Below, in pieces: positions 7,354 through 13,378 of a DNA stretch of 43,713 nucleotides (positions are counted from its first letter, which is position 1; each line of letters starts with the position of its first letter). This DNA comes from Streptomyces sp. Je 1-79 (GTDB lineage: Bacteria > Actinomycetota > Actinomycetes > Streptomycetales > Streptomycetaceae), in NCBI RefSeq assembly GCF_025195125.1, contig NZ_JAMGSL010000017.1, forward strand, positions 106,304 to 150,016. The letters are read 5' to 3'. The position numbers and the translations under genes were made by a program. The notes below the pieces were generated by a model that was given only the letters and a program-made list of their open reading frames with translations, was not told where the DNA came from and searched no databases.

Positions 7354-7389
7354 CATGTCGACAAGTCACTACAGCGTGTTGCCGACATG
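7354..7389 (+). promoter_or_regulatory. Dyad and WhiG-like promoter match before sigN-like gene
   Basis: CATGTCG (7354-7360) and CGACATG (7383-7389) are inverted copies. Overlapping them, CAAG (7362-7365), 15 bases, then GCCGACAT (7381-7388) resembles the WhiG/FliA-type consensus TAAA-N15-GCCGATAA in spacing and in the GCCGA core. The match is partial, so a sporulation sigma promoter is only a suggestion. The rest of the 235-bp gap shows nothing else clear. Confidence 0.3.
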
Positions 7390-7503
7390 TGACATTCTGC
7401 TGGAACCGCGTTTGCCGCAGCCCCGCCTCCGGTATTCAGGTGGAGGCTGCGTTCCTCCGATGGTCGTGGCCGCCGCGACCGTCCGCGACCTCAAGGGGGT
7501 GGC

Positions 7504-8427
7504 ATGTCCGCAGAACAGGGCAGCTCGAAGGTGCTCACGCTCACGCCCGCGGCTCCGCAGACGCCGGCGCCGGTGCCGATGCAGGCGCCGATGCCCGTCC
7601 AGCCGACGGCGGAGACCGCCGAGCCCGCCGCGCCGCTTGTCGTCACGGAAGCCATCGACACCCGCACGCTCTCCCGCTCCCTCTTCCTGCGGCTGCGCGC
7701 CCTGGACGACGCCGGCGCCGCCGCGGAGAGCCCCGAGCGGACCTACGTCCGCGACACCCTCATCGAGCTCAACCTGCCGCTCGTGCGGTACGCGGCGGCC
7801 CGCTTCCGCTCCCGCAACGAGCCGATGGAGGACATCGTCCAGGTCGGCACGATCGGCCTGATCAAGGCGATCGACCGCTTCGACTGCGAACGTGGCGTGG
7901 AGTTCCCGACGTTCGCGATGCCGACCGTCGTCGGCGAGATCAAGCGCTTCTTCCGCGACACCTCCTGGTCGGTGCGCGTCCCGCGCCGGCTCCAGGAGCT
8001 GCGGCTCGCGCTGACGAAGGCCAGCGACGAGCTGGCCCAGAAGCTCGACCGCTCCCCGACCGTCCCCGAACTGGCCGCCGTGCTCGGGGTGTCGGAGGAG
8101 GACGTCGTCGACGGCCTCGCGGTCGGCAACGCGTACACCGCCTCCTCGCTCGACTCCCCCTCCCCGGAGGACGACGGCGGCGAGGGCTCGCTCGCGGACC
8201 GGCTCGGGTACGAGGACACGGCGCTGGAGGGCGTCGAGTACCGCGAGTCGCTGAAGCCGCTGCTCGCCAAACTGCCGCCCAGGGAACGGCAGATCATCAT
8301 GCTGCGGTTCTTCGCCAACATGACGCAGTCGCAGATCGGCGAAGAGGTCGGCATCTCGCAGATGCACGTCTCGCGGCTCCTGACGAGGACGCTGGCCCAG
8401 CTGCGGCAGGGCCTGATCGCCGACTGA
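7504..8427 (+). CDS. sigN: SigB/SigF-family sigma factor (SigN-like)
   Basis: A 307-aa group 3 sigma factor and close paralogue of the preceding gene: both share VRYAAARFRSRNEPMED, FPTFAMPTVVGEIKR and a region 4 ending SQMHVSRLLxRxxAxLR. The ATG at 7504 follows GGGGTGG. Residues 1-60 are a Pro/Ala tract, variable in the family. The gene order in S. coelicolor (sigF then sigN) supports the symbol, and SigN there is reported to transcribe nepA, whose candidate homologue is at 41694-42002. The assignment of sigF versus sigN between the two rests on order, not on a tree. Confidence 0.75.
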   Translation: MSAEQGSSKVLTLTPAAPQTPAPVPMQAPMPVQPTAETAEPAAPLVVTEAIDTRTLSRSLFLRLRALDDAGAAAESPERTYVRDTLIELNLPLVRYAAARFRSRNEPMEDIVQVGTIGLIKAIDRFDCERGVEFPTFAMPTVVGEIKRFFRDTSWSVRVPRRLQELRLALTKASDELAQKLDRSPTVPELAAVLGVSEEDVVDGLAVGNAYTASSLDSPSPEDDGGEGSLADRLGYEDTALEGVEYRESLKPLLAKLPPRERQIIMLRFFANMTQSQIGEEVGISQMHVSRLLTRTLAQLRQGLIAD

Positions 8428-8494
8428 GGCGGCGAACCCGGGGAGAAGACGGAGACCGGTGGGCGGCGACGGAAGTTCGCCGTTCCCGTTCCCA

Positions 8495-8517
8495 ACTGAC
8501 GGCCCGTCAGTAAGACT
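8495..8517 (+). promoter_or_regulatory. Operator-like dyad and -10 before the lipoprotein gene
   Basis: ACTGACGG-C-CCGTCAGT (8495-8511) is a perfect inverted repeat abutting TAAGACT (8511-8517), a good -10 seven bases before the ATG, so the transcript is short-leadered or leaderless. The core CTGAC-N5-GTCAG has the geometry of a TetR-family operator and recurs at 41366-41380. Regulator unknown. Confidence 0.5.
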
Positions 8518-8523
8518 GGCTCC

Positions 8524-9273
8524 ATGCGGCGACAGAGGTCACTTCTGACAGTGGTCGCGCTCTGCCTCGGCGGAGCGCTGACCGCGTGCGGCAGCGGAGA
8601 CGACGGCGAGGGCTACGCGGCGGTCGGCGCGGGCTCCTCCCCCCACGGCGCTGTCCCCCCGTCGGGATCGGTCACCCTGATCCCGCTGGACGGCCCGTCC
8701 GCGTCGGCGAGCGGGACGACATCGAGCACGTCCCGTCCGTCCCCCCGCCCACCGGGCACGACCCCCGGCCCGACTCCGGCCCCGTCCGGCGACGGTACGA
8801 GCACGGACACATCCACAGGTACGGGTACGGGTACGGGTACGGGTACGGGGACCTCGCACCCCGGCACGACGCCCGCCCGGCCGGGCACGACCCCGCCCGG
8901 CACCGCGACCGCCCCTGCCCCCGGCACGACCACACCGGCCCCACCGCCGCCCCAGCCCCCGACCACCCCCGCCACGATCACTCTCTCCGCCCCGGTCCTC
9001 GGGGACGCGGACCAGCGGTGGTGCGAGCGCGTGACGGTCACCTTCCGCAACACGGGCGGCAGGGCCGCCACTTCGGGAACGGTCACCTTCGCCACCCACA
9101 TCATCGGCGCGCTCGGCGTCGACTGGAAGACGATCGAATCGGCCCAGCCCCTCCCCGCCCCGATCCCGGGCGGAACGTCGAAGACCCGCACGTACACGGT
9201 CTGCGTGGAGTCCTGGCGGGTCCCGCTCGGCATGCACGTCGACACCCAGAAGGTCACGGCGACCTGGAAATGA
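8524..9273 (+). CDS. Putative lipoprotein with Thr/Pro/Gly-rich stalk
   Basis: A 249-aa exported lipoprotein. The signal peptide (MRRQRSLLTVVALCLGG) ends in the lipobox ALTAC with acylated Cys22. A long low-complexity stalk (about 55-150) includes a TG repeat encoded by five ACGGGT hexamers and many Pro/Thr, as in wall-spanning linkers. The C-terminal 100 residues, starting ITLSAPVLGD, look like a beta-sandwich of CARDB or fibronectin-like type with two Cys (near 166 and 228) that could pair. No enzymatic motif. It follows the two sigma genes; the last 20 bases overlap the convergent gene at 9254. Confidence 0.82.
   Translation: MRRQRSLLTVVALCLGGALTACGSGDDGEGYAAVGAGSSPHGAVPPSGSVTLIPLDGPSASASGTTSSTSRPSPRPPGTTPGPTPAPSGDGTSTDTSTGTGTGTGTGTGTSHPGTTPARPGTTPPGTATAPAPGTTTPAPPPPQPPTTPATITLSAPVLGDADQRWCERVTVTFRNTGGRAATSGTVTFATHIIGALGVDWKTIESAQPLPAPIPGGTSKTRTYTVCVESWRVPLGMHVDTQKVTATWK
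8821..8850 (+). repeat. ACGGGT hexanucleotide repeat
   Basis: Four perfect ACGGGT units followed by ACGGGG, coding for alternating Thr-Gly in the lipoprotein stalk. Multiples of six keep the frame, so copy number can vary without harm. Confidence 0.95.
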
Positions 9274-9655
9274 CCGGGGACCCTTCCGGCGGATGACGCT
9301 CGGACCGGTGCCGGCGCAGCAGCACATTGGCATCCGTCTCCGCGCTCCAGTCGAACCGGCCACGAGCCTCCGCCCGCCGCGCCGCGAGCTCCCCGCACGC
9401 CGCGCACCCCGGCACGGGCACGGGCGGCCGGCTCAGCTCGTACTCCGCCTCCGCCCGCTCGTTCGCCGCCCGCACCCCGGCGCTGAGCCGCTCGGCCGCC
9501 GTGGCCGGCCGTACGCGCGCCGGATCCGCCTGCCACTCCCGCCCGCCGCCCACGGGCCGCAGCATGGCGTACGGCCCCGCCTCGCCCCGGTACTCGCCCA
9601 CCCTGCGGACGGCGGGATCGAAGACGAACCCCCCGCACTCCATGTGCCCTGCCAT
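9254..9655 (-). CDS. Conserved hypothetical protein, possible zinc binder
   Basis: A 133-aa protein starting MAGHMECGGFVFDPAVRRVGEY. It has CAAC near the middle (PVPGCAACGELAARR) and HRSERH near the end, a possible Cys2His2 arrangement, plus another Cys at 7. No family name is recognised, though this type of protein often lies beside XRE-DUF5753 regulators in Streptomyces, as here (the next gene, at 9774, is divergent). The start could instead be Met5. It overlaps the convergent lipoprotein gene by 20 bp at the 3' end. Confidence 0.65.
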   Translation of the reverse strand: MAGHMECGGFVFDPAVRRVGEYRGEAGPYAMLRPVGGGREWQADPARVRPATAAERLSAGVRAANERAEAEYELSRPPVPVPGCAACGELAARRAEARGRFDWSAETDANVLLRRHRSERHPPEGSPVISRSP

Positions 9656-9773
9656 TCCTCAGCTCCTCACCCGATCGGGCGACTACTCTCTGTCGCTCCA
9701 GCGTTGCTCAATGGAGAGGGCGGCCACAACGCTCGACGCGTGCCAAGGGCCCACTGTCACAAGGGGGGATGGA

Positions 9774-10718
9774 GTGAGCCGACGCAACGCCACCGGGGGG
9801 ACGGCCACGACGACGGCCGGCGTCTTCGGCGAAGTGCTGCGCCACCACCGGGAGGCGGCCGGGCTGACCCAGGACGGCCTGGCCCGCCAGATCCCGTGCG
9901 ACCGGTCGCACGTGGCGCGGGTGGAGGCGGGGACGAGGGTCCCGCAGGACACGTTCGCGAAGGCGTGCGACGAACTGCTGGGGACGGGTGGGGTGTTACT
10001 GAGACTGTGGGGCCGGATCGACTGGTACCCGGAGGTCCAGCACCCGGACTGGTTCGAGCGGCGGGCCCGGATGGACGCGGAGGCGGTGTCGCTGCGCGAG
10101 TACCAGGTGCAGATGGTCCCGGGCCTGCTGCAGACGCCCGAGTACGCCCGTTCGCTGTTCTCCCGAGCGGCCACGGGCGAGGAGTTGGAGGAGCGGGTCC
10201 GGGCCCGGCTGAGCCGCCAGCAGCGTTTCCTGGCCGAGGACGGACCGCTGTACGTAGCGGTGTTGGACGAGAGCTGTCTGCAGACCTCGATCGGGAGCGA
10301 GGAGGTCATGCGCGCCCAGTGCGCCCACCTGCTGCGAGTCGGCCGGCAGCCCAACATCCGTGTGCAGGTCGCCCCGTCCGACCGGCTCGGCATCCATCGC
10401 CCCAACACCTCGATGTCTCTGATCAAACTGCCGGACGGCCGTGAGTGGGTGTACTCGGAATCGCTCGACCTGGGGCATTTCAGCGACGATCCAGCCGTCC
10501 TGGCGCGACATGGCCGGACCTATGATGTGCTCAGGGCAGACGCCCTGTCAGCCGAGGAATCTGCCGCTCTCATCAGCGACATGATGGAAGGGTTCGGTCA
10601 CCATGCAGAGGCACGATCTGAGCTCCGTGACCTGGATCAAGAGCAGCTACAGCGGCGACAACGGCGGCAACTGCGTAGAGGTCGCCCCCGGATTCCCCGG
10701 CCTCGTCCCCGTGCGTGA
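9774..10718 (+). CDS. XRE-type regulator with DUF5753 (Scr1-type)
   Basis: A 314-aa cytoplasmic DNA-binding protein. GTG at 9774 follows AAGGGGGGATGGA; residues 15-70 are a Cro/C1 helix-turn-helix (LRHHREAAGLTQDGLARQI, then RVEAGTRVP), and about 95-280 is a DUF5753 domain (MVPGLLQTPEYARSLF, YVAVLDESCL, GREWVYSES). The family pairs with small DUF397 proteins, as here, and has been linked to development and antibiotic regulation in Streptomyces. Odd: residues from about 277 to 314 are translated from a stretch that overlaps the DUF397 gene by 116 bases in another frame and end in an Arg-rich tail. Confidence 0.88.
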   Translation: MSRRNATGGTATTTAGVFGEVLRHHREAAGLTQDGLARQIPCDRSHVARVEAGTRVPQDTFAKACDELLGTGGVLLRLWGRIDWYPEVQHPDWFERRARMDAEAVSLREYQVQMVPGLLQTPEYARSLFSRAATGEELEERVRARLSRQQRFLAEDGPLYVAVLDESCLQTSIGSEEVMRAQCAHLLRVGRQPNIRVQVAPSDRLGIHRPNTSMSLIKLPDGREWVYSESLDLGHFSDDPAVLARHGRTYDVLRADALSAEESAALISDMMEGFGHHAEARSELRDLDQEQLQRRQRRQLRRGRPRIPRPRPRA

Positions 10719-10791
10719 CAGCAAGGCCCCTGAAGGCCCCGCCCTTGTCGTCAGCCGTACCGCGTGGGACTCCTTCGTGAGCGCCCTGTGA
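10603..10791 (+). CDS. DUF397 protein
   Basis: A 62-aa DUF397 protein beginning MQRHDLSSVTWIKSSYS, with the family hallmarks GGNCVEVA, VPVRDSK and ALVVSRTAWDSFV. DUF397 proteins act with the adjacent XRE-DUF5753 regulator, probably as a binding partner, in toxin-antitoxin-like or developmental circuits. The ATG lies inside the regulator gene (116-bp overlap), and its TGA overlaps the next gene's GTG (GTGA), so three genes may be translationally linked. Confidence 0.92.
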   Translation: MQRHDLSSVTWIKSSYSGDNGGNCVEVAPGFPGLVPVRDSKAPEGPALVVSRTAWDSFVSAL

Positions 10792-11177
10792 CCCTGGCGA
10801 CCACCAAGGTCCTGTCCATCGGGCTGGACCCCCGCTCGCTCGACTTCAGTGCCCTGCCCGACGGTGTCGACGAGGCGTCGCTCACCGCGCGGATCGCCGC
10901 CGGGAACGCCGCGCTGCGTGAGGCCGGGTTCGACGTCGTGACCTGTCTGGTCGACCCTTCCCCGGACGACGCCGAGGCCGCCGTGCGAGGGCAGCTCGCG
11001 GGTGGGGCGTTCGGGCTGGCGATGATCGGGGGTGGGGTGCGCATGATCCCTGAGCACACCCTGCTGTTCGAGCGGCTCGTGAACGTCCTCACCGAGGCCG
11101 TACCGGGGATCCGGCTCTGTTTCAACACCTCGCCGGAGACCACCGTCGACGCGTTGCGGCGGTGGATCGATCCGTAG
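10788..11177 (+). CDS. Conserved hypothetical protein, Rossmann-like
   Basis: A 129-aa protein opening VTLATTKVLSIGLDPRSLDFS. Alternating strand-helix pattern with glycine-rich turns (LAMIGGGVRM) and a C-terminal FNTSPETTVDALRRWI suggests a small alpha/beta fold. No family name can be given with confidence. The start GTG at 10788 overlaps the DUF397 stop by four bases, so it is co-translated with the XRE/DUF397 pair, though it may be functionally unrelated. Confidence 0.7.
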   Translation: MTLATTKVLSIGLDPRSLDFSALPDGVDEASLTARIAAGNAALREAGFDVVTCLVDPSPDDAEAAVRGQLAGGAFGLAMIGGGVRMIPEHTLLFERLVNVLTEAVPGIRLCFNTSPETTVDALRRWIDP

Positions 11178-11209
11178 TCGGGCCGTAGTCGGGGGCCGGT
11201 GTCCCGGCC

Positions 11210-11548
11210 TCAGGCGAGGACCAGCGCCGCGACCGCCGGGGCGGCGTACATCATCGGCCAGACCACGTGGGCGTACGAGCGGGCGCGGACCACGGTGATC
11301 AGTGCTCCCGTGAAGTACAGCGCCACGCCGATGCCCGCCGCGAGGCCGATCGCCGGGATCCACAGGCCGGCCACCAGGCCCGCCGCGCCGGCCGCCTTGG
11401 CGAGGCCGAGCCAGGTCCACCAGGAGCGGGGGACGCCGTACTCGGTCAGCGGCTGGGTGACCCACGGGGCCTTGATGAAGACCGAGAGCGCCGAGAAGCC
11501 GACCATGAACGCGGCGACGGCGGTGACGACGATGTAGGTGGTGGACAT
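11210..11548 (-). CDS. DoxX-like membrane protein
   Basis: A 112-aa integral membrane protein with four predicted helices: about 5-25, 47-65, 69-85 and 92-110. Pattern and length fit the DoxX-like group: a conserved Tyr-Gly-Val-Pro turn after helix 1, WTWLGLAKAAGAAGL in helix 2. The ATG at 11548 has GAGGAGCC upstream. DoxX-like proteins are mostly uncharacterised; a few are associated with quinone or thiosulfate redox chemistry. It is divergent from the SUMF1-domain gene at 11658. Confidence 0.8.
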   Translation of the reverse strand: MSTTYIVVTAVAAFMVGFSALSVFIKAPWVTQPLTEYGVPRSWWTWLGLAKAAGAAGLVAGLWIPAIGLAAGIGVALYFTGALITVVRARSYAHVVWPMMYAAPAVAALVLA

Positions 11549-11657
11549 CGGAAGGCTCCTCAGCTCGGGGGCCGCGGGGGTTCCCGCTCGCCTGCTCCAC
11601 TGACGGAGCGCGCCGAACATGTGTGACAGGTACGGGCGGAGACATAGGGTCGCTTCC

Positions 11658-12341
11658 GTGGACGCGCCTGTGGAGCACCGGATGATCGCGGTCCCGGCGG
11701 GGCCCGTCACGCTGTCGGACCGTCGGACCGAGCGCCGTTGGACGGTCGAGGTCGCGCCGTGTCTGCTCTCGGCGCACCCGGTCACCCAGGCTCTGTACGC
11801 GCAGGTCACCGGCGGTTCTCCGAGTACGGCGCAGGGCGGGCGGCTGCCGGTCGAGGGGGTGTCCTTCTGGGACGCGGCCCGGTTCTGCGACGCCCTGTCG
11901 GAGCGCGAGGGGCTCATGCCCGTCTACCGGATCCCGGCCGAGGGCGAGGAGAGCGACGAGATCGACCGGGACGGGTCGGCCGACGGTTACCGTCTGCCGA
12001 CCGAGGCGGAGTGGGAGCACGCGTGCCGGGCCGGGACGGACGGACCGCGGTACGGGCCCCTGGACGAGATCGCCTGGTACCGGGGCAACTCGGAGGAGCG
12101 GATCCGCGAGGTGGGCGGCAAGCGGCCCAACGCGTGGGGGTTCCACGACATGCTCGGGAACGTCTGGGAGTGGTGCTGGGACGTCTACGACGCCGAGGTC
12201 TACGGCGGCTACCGCGTGCTGCGCGGCGGCGGCTGGTTCGACGAGCACTGGAGCTGCCGGGCGTCGGTGAGGCGCCGCAGCCACCCGACCTTCCGGGTGG
12301 ACGACGTCGGGTTCCGCCTCGCGCGGTCCGTCGTCCGCTGA
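11658..12341 (+). CDS. SUMF1/FGE-fold protein, probably not a formylglycine generator
   Basis: A 227-aa protein with the sulfatase-modifying-factor fold: LPVEGVSFWDAARFCDALSE, YRLPTEAEWEHACRAG, GNVWEWCWDVYD and RVLRGGGWFDE are the standard landmarks. Genuine formylglycine-generating enzymes carry two copper-binding cysteines in a C-x4-C arrangement near the C-terminus; here the stretch reads WSCRASVRRRS, keeping only the first. It is also shorter than catalytic enzymes. A role in sulfatase maturation is therefore unlikely. GTG at 11658 is chosen; an in-frame ATG at 11619 is possible. Confidence 0.82.
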   Translation: MDAPVEHRMIAVPAGPVTLSDRRTERRWTVEVAPCLLSAHPVTQALYAQVTGGSPSTAQGGRLPVEGVSFWDAARFCDALSEREGLMPVYRIPAEGEESDEIDRDGSADGYRLPTEAEWEHACRAGTDGPRYGPLDEIAWYRGNSEERIREVGGKRPNAWGFHDMLGNVWEWCWDVYDAEVYGGYRVLRGGGWFDEHWSCRASVRRRSHPTFRVDDVGFRLARSVVR

Positions 12342-12399
12342 TCCGCCCTCGCAGGGATCCGCCTCCACAGGGAGGCGCCCTCACGGGGAGCACCGGACG

Positions 12400-12436
12400 A
12401 CGGCGTCCCCGCCGCGCGTGGGGCGGGGACGCCGTC
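12400..12436. terminator. Bidirectional terminator between convergent genes
   Basis: A perfect 15-bp stem, 12400-12414 with 12422-12436, and a 7-base loop. It lies between the SUMF1-domain gene (+) and the tail-anchored protein gene (-). Confidence 0.85.
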
Positions 12437-12451
12437 GGTCGCCGGACCGGG

Positions 12452-12685
12452 TCAGCCCAGGGCCAGCCAGGCCACCGCGGCCAGGACGACGATCGCCGCG
12501 ACCACGCCGACGATGAGGCCCACGCGGGGGCCGGAGGGCTGGGGGGCCGGGGCCGCCTGGCGGCCGCCGCCCTGCGGGGCGCCCTCGTCGACGAAGGCGC
12601 GGAACATCTGGGTGCTGCCGGCGGGGTCGTAGTTGCCCTCGGGGCCGGGGCCCTGACCGTACGGAGCTTGGGGGTTGTGTGCCAT
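12452..12685 (-). CDS. Small tail-anchored membrane protein
   Basis: A 77-aa protein: a Pro/Gly/Gln-rich cytoplasmic part (MAHNPQAPYGQGPGPEGNY), a short conserved-looking segment (STQMFRAFVDEG), another Pro-rich linker, then a C-terminal transmembrane helix (GLIVGVVAAIVVLAAVAWLAL). Single-pass tail anchors of this design are common unannotated genes in Streptomyces. The ATG at 12685 is preferred to upstream in-frame starts because the upstream residues are low-complexity. Function unknown. Confidence 0.7.
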   Translation of the reverse strand: MAHNPQAPYGQGPGPEGNYDPAGSTQMFRAFVDEGAPQGGGRQAAPAPQPSGPRVGLIVGVVAAIVVLAAVAWLALG

Positions 12686-12848
12686 GAGCCAGGACCCTAG
12701 CGAACCCCGGCTTCCGGCCCCAAGCCCCGGCCGGGTCCGAGCACCGGTCCGGCACCGGTCCGGCACGGGACTGGCACCGATCCCCCGCACGCCTCCCCAG
12801 CCCCCGCTCCCCCTTTGCCGATTCTTTAGCGCCGTTTGACCGATTTAG

Positions 12849-12892
12849 TTTGCCTGGAGCAACCATCCATCTCTATGGTTGCCCTAAGCAAC
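12849..12892. promoter_or_regulatory. Two MarR-type operator dyads
   Basis: TTGC-CTGGA-GCAA (12850-12862) and TTGC-CCTAA-GCAA (12879-12891) are two copies of a TTGC-N5-GCAA dyad, centres 29 bp apart. Between and around them GCAACCAT and ATGGTTGC form a larger inverted repeat (12859-12882). They lie 30-70 bp before the marR start, the expected place for autoregulation of the marR-MFS operon. Confidence 0.6.
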
Positions 12893-12918
12893 AAGATGCA
12901 TCGGGTCATGGGGTCAGA

Positions 12919-13362
12919 GTGGACAAGCCGAACCGGTACGAGAACCTCGCCCGACAGGTCAGCGCCATCGGCGCGGTCAAGCGCGGGATGGCCCGCTCAC
13001 TGCCCGCCGACTGCCCCAGCGGCTCGGCCATCGTCCTCGCCCTCCTCAAGCACGACGGGGATATGAGGATGAGCCGGATCGCGGAGCGGATGGCCGTCGA
13101 CATGTCGGTCAGCAGCCGCCACGTCTCCCACGCCGTCGACCGCGGCTGGGTCGAGCGGCTGCCCGACCCCGACGACCGGCGCTCCCGCATCCTGCACCTC
13201 ACCGCCGAGGGCAGGGAGAAGCTCGACGAGCTCGACCGGCGGCTGACCGCGATGCTCACCCGCAACCTCGCGGACTGGTCCGACGACGACGTCGCACTGC
13301 TCACCCACCTGCTCGCCCGCCTCCGCGACTCCTTCGGGGACTGCCGGGCCCACCACGCGTAA
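12919..13362 (+). CDS. MarR-family transcriptional regulator
   Basis: A 147-aa winged-helix dimer. The wHTH covers about 35-105: MRMSRIAERMAVDMSVSSRHV is the recognition region, and the wing reads DPDDRRSRILHLTAEG, the classic MarR DxRxxR signature. The start is GTG at 12919, giving VDKPNRYENLARQVSA; an upstream ATG at 12850 would run through the operators. It is followed 16 bases later by the MFS gene, so it probably represses its own operon through the TTGC-N5-GCAA sites, released by a transported or toxic ligand (inference). Confidence 0.88.
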   Translation: MDKPNRYENLARQVSAIGAVKRGMARSLPADCPSGSAIVLALLKHDGDMRMSRIAERMAVDMSVSSRHVSHAVDRGWVERLPDPDDRRSRILHLTAEGREKLDELDRRLTAMLTRNLADWSDDDVALLTHLLARLRDSFGDCRAHHA

Positions 13363-13378
13363 CAGCAAAGGAAGTTCA

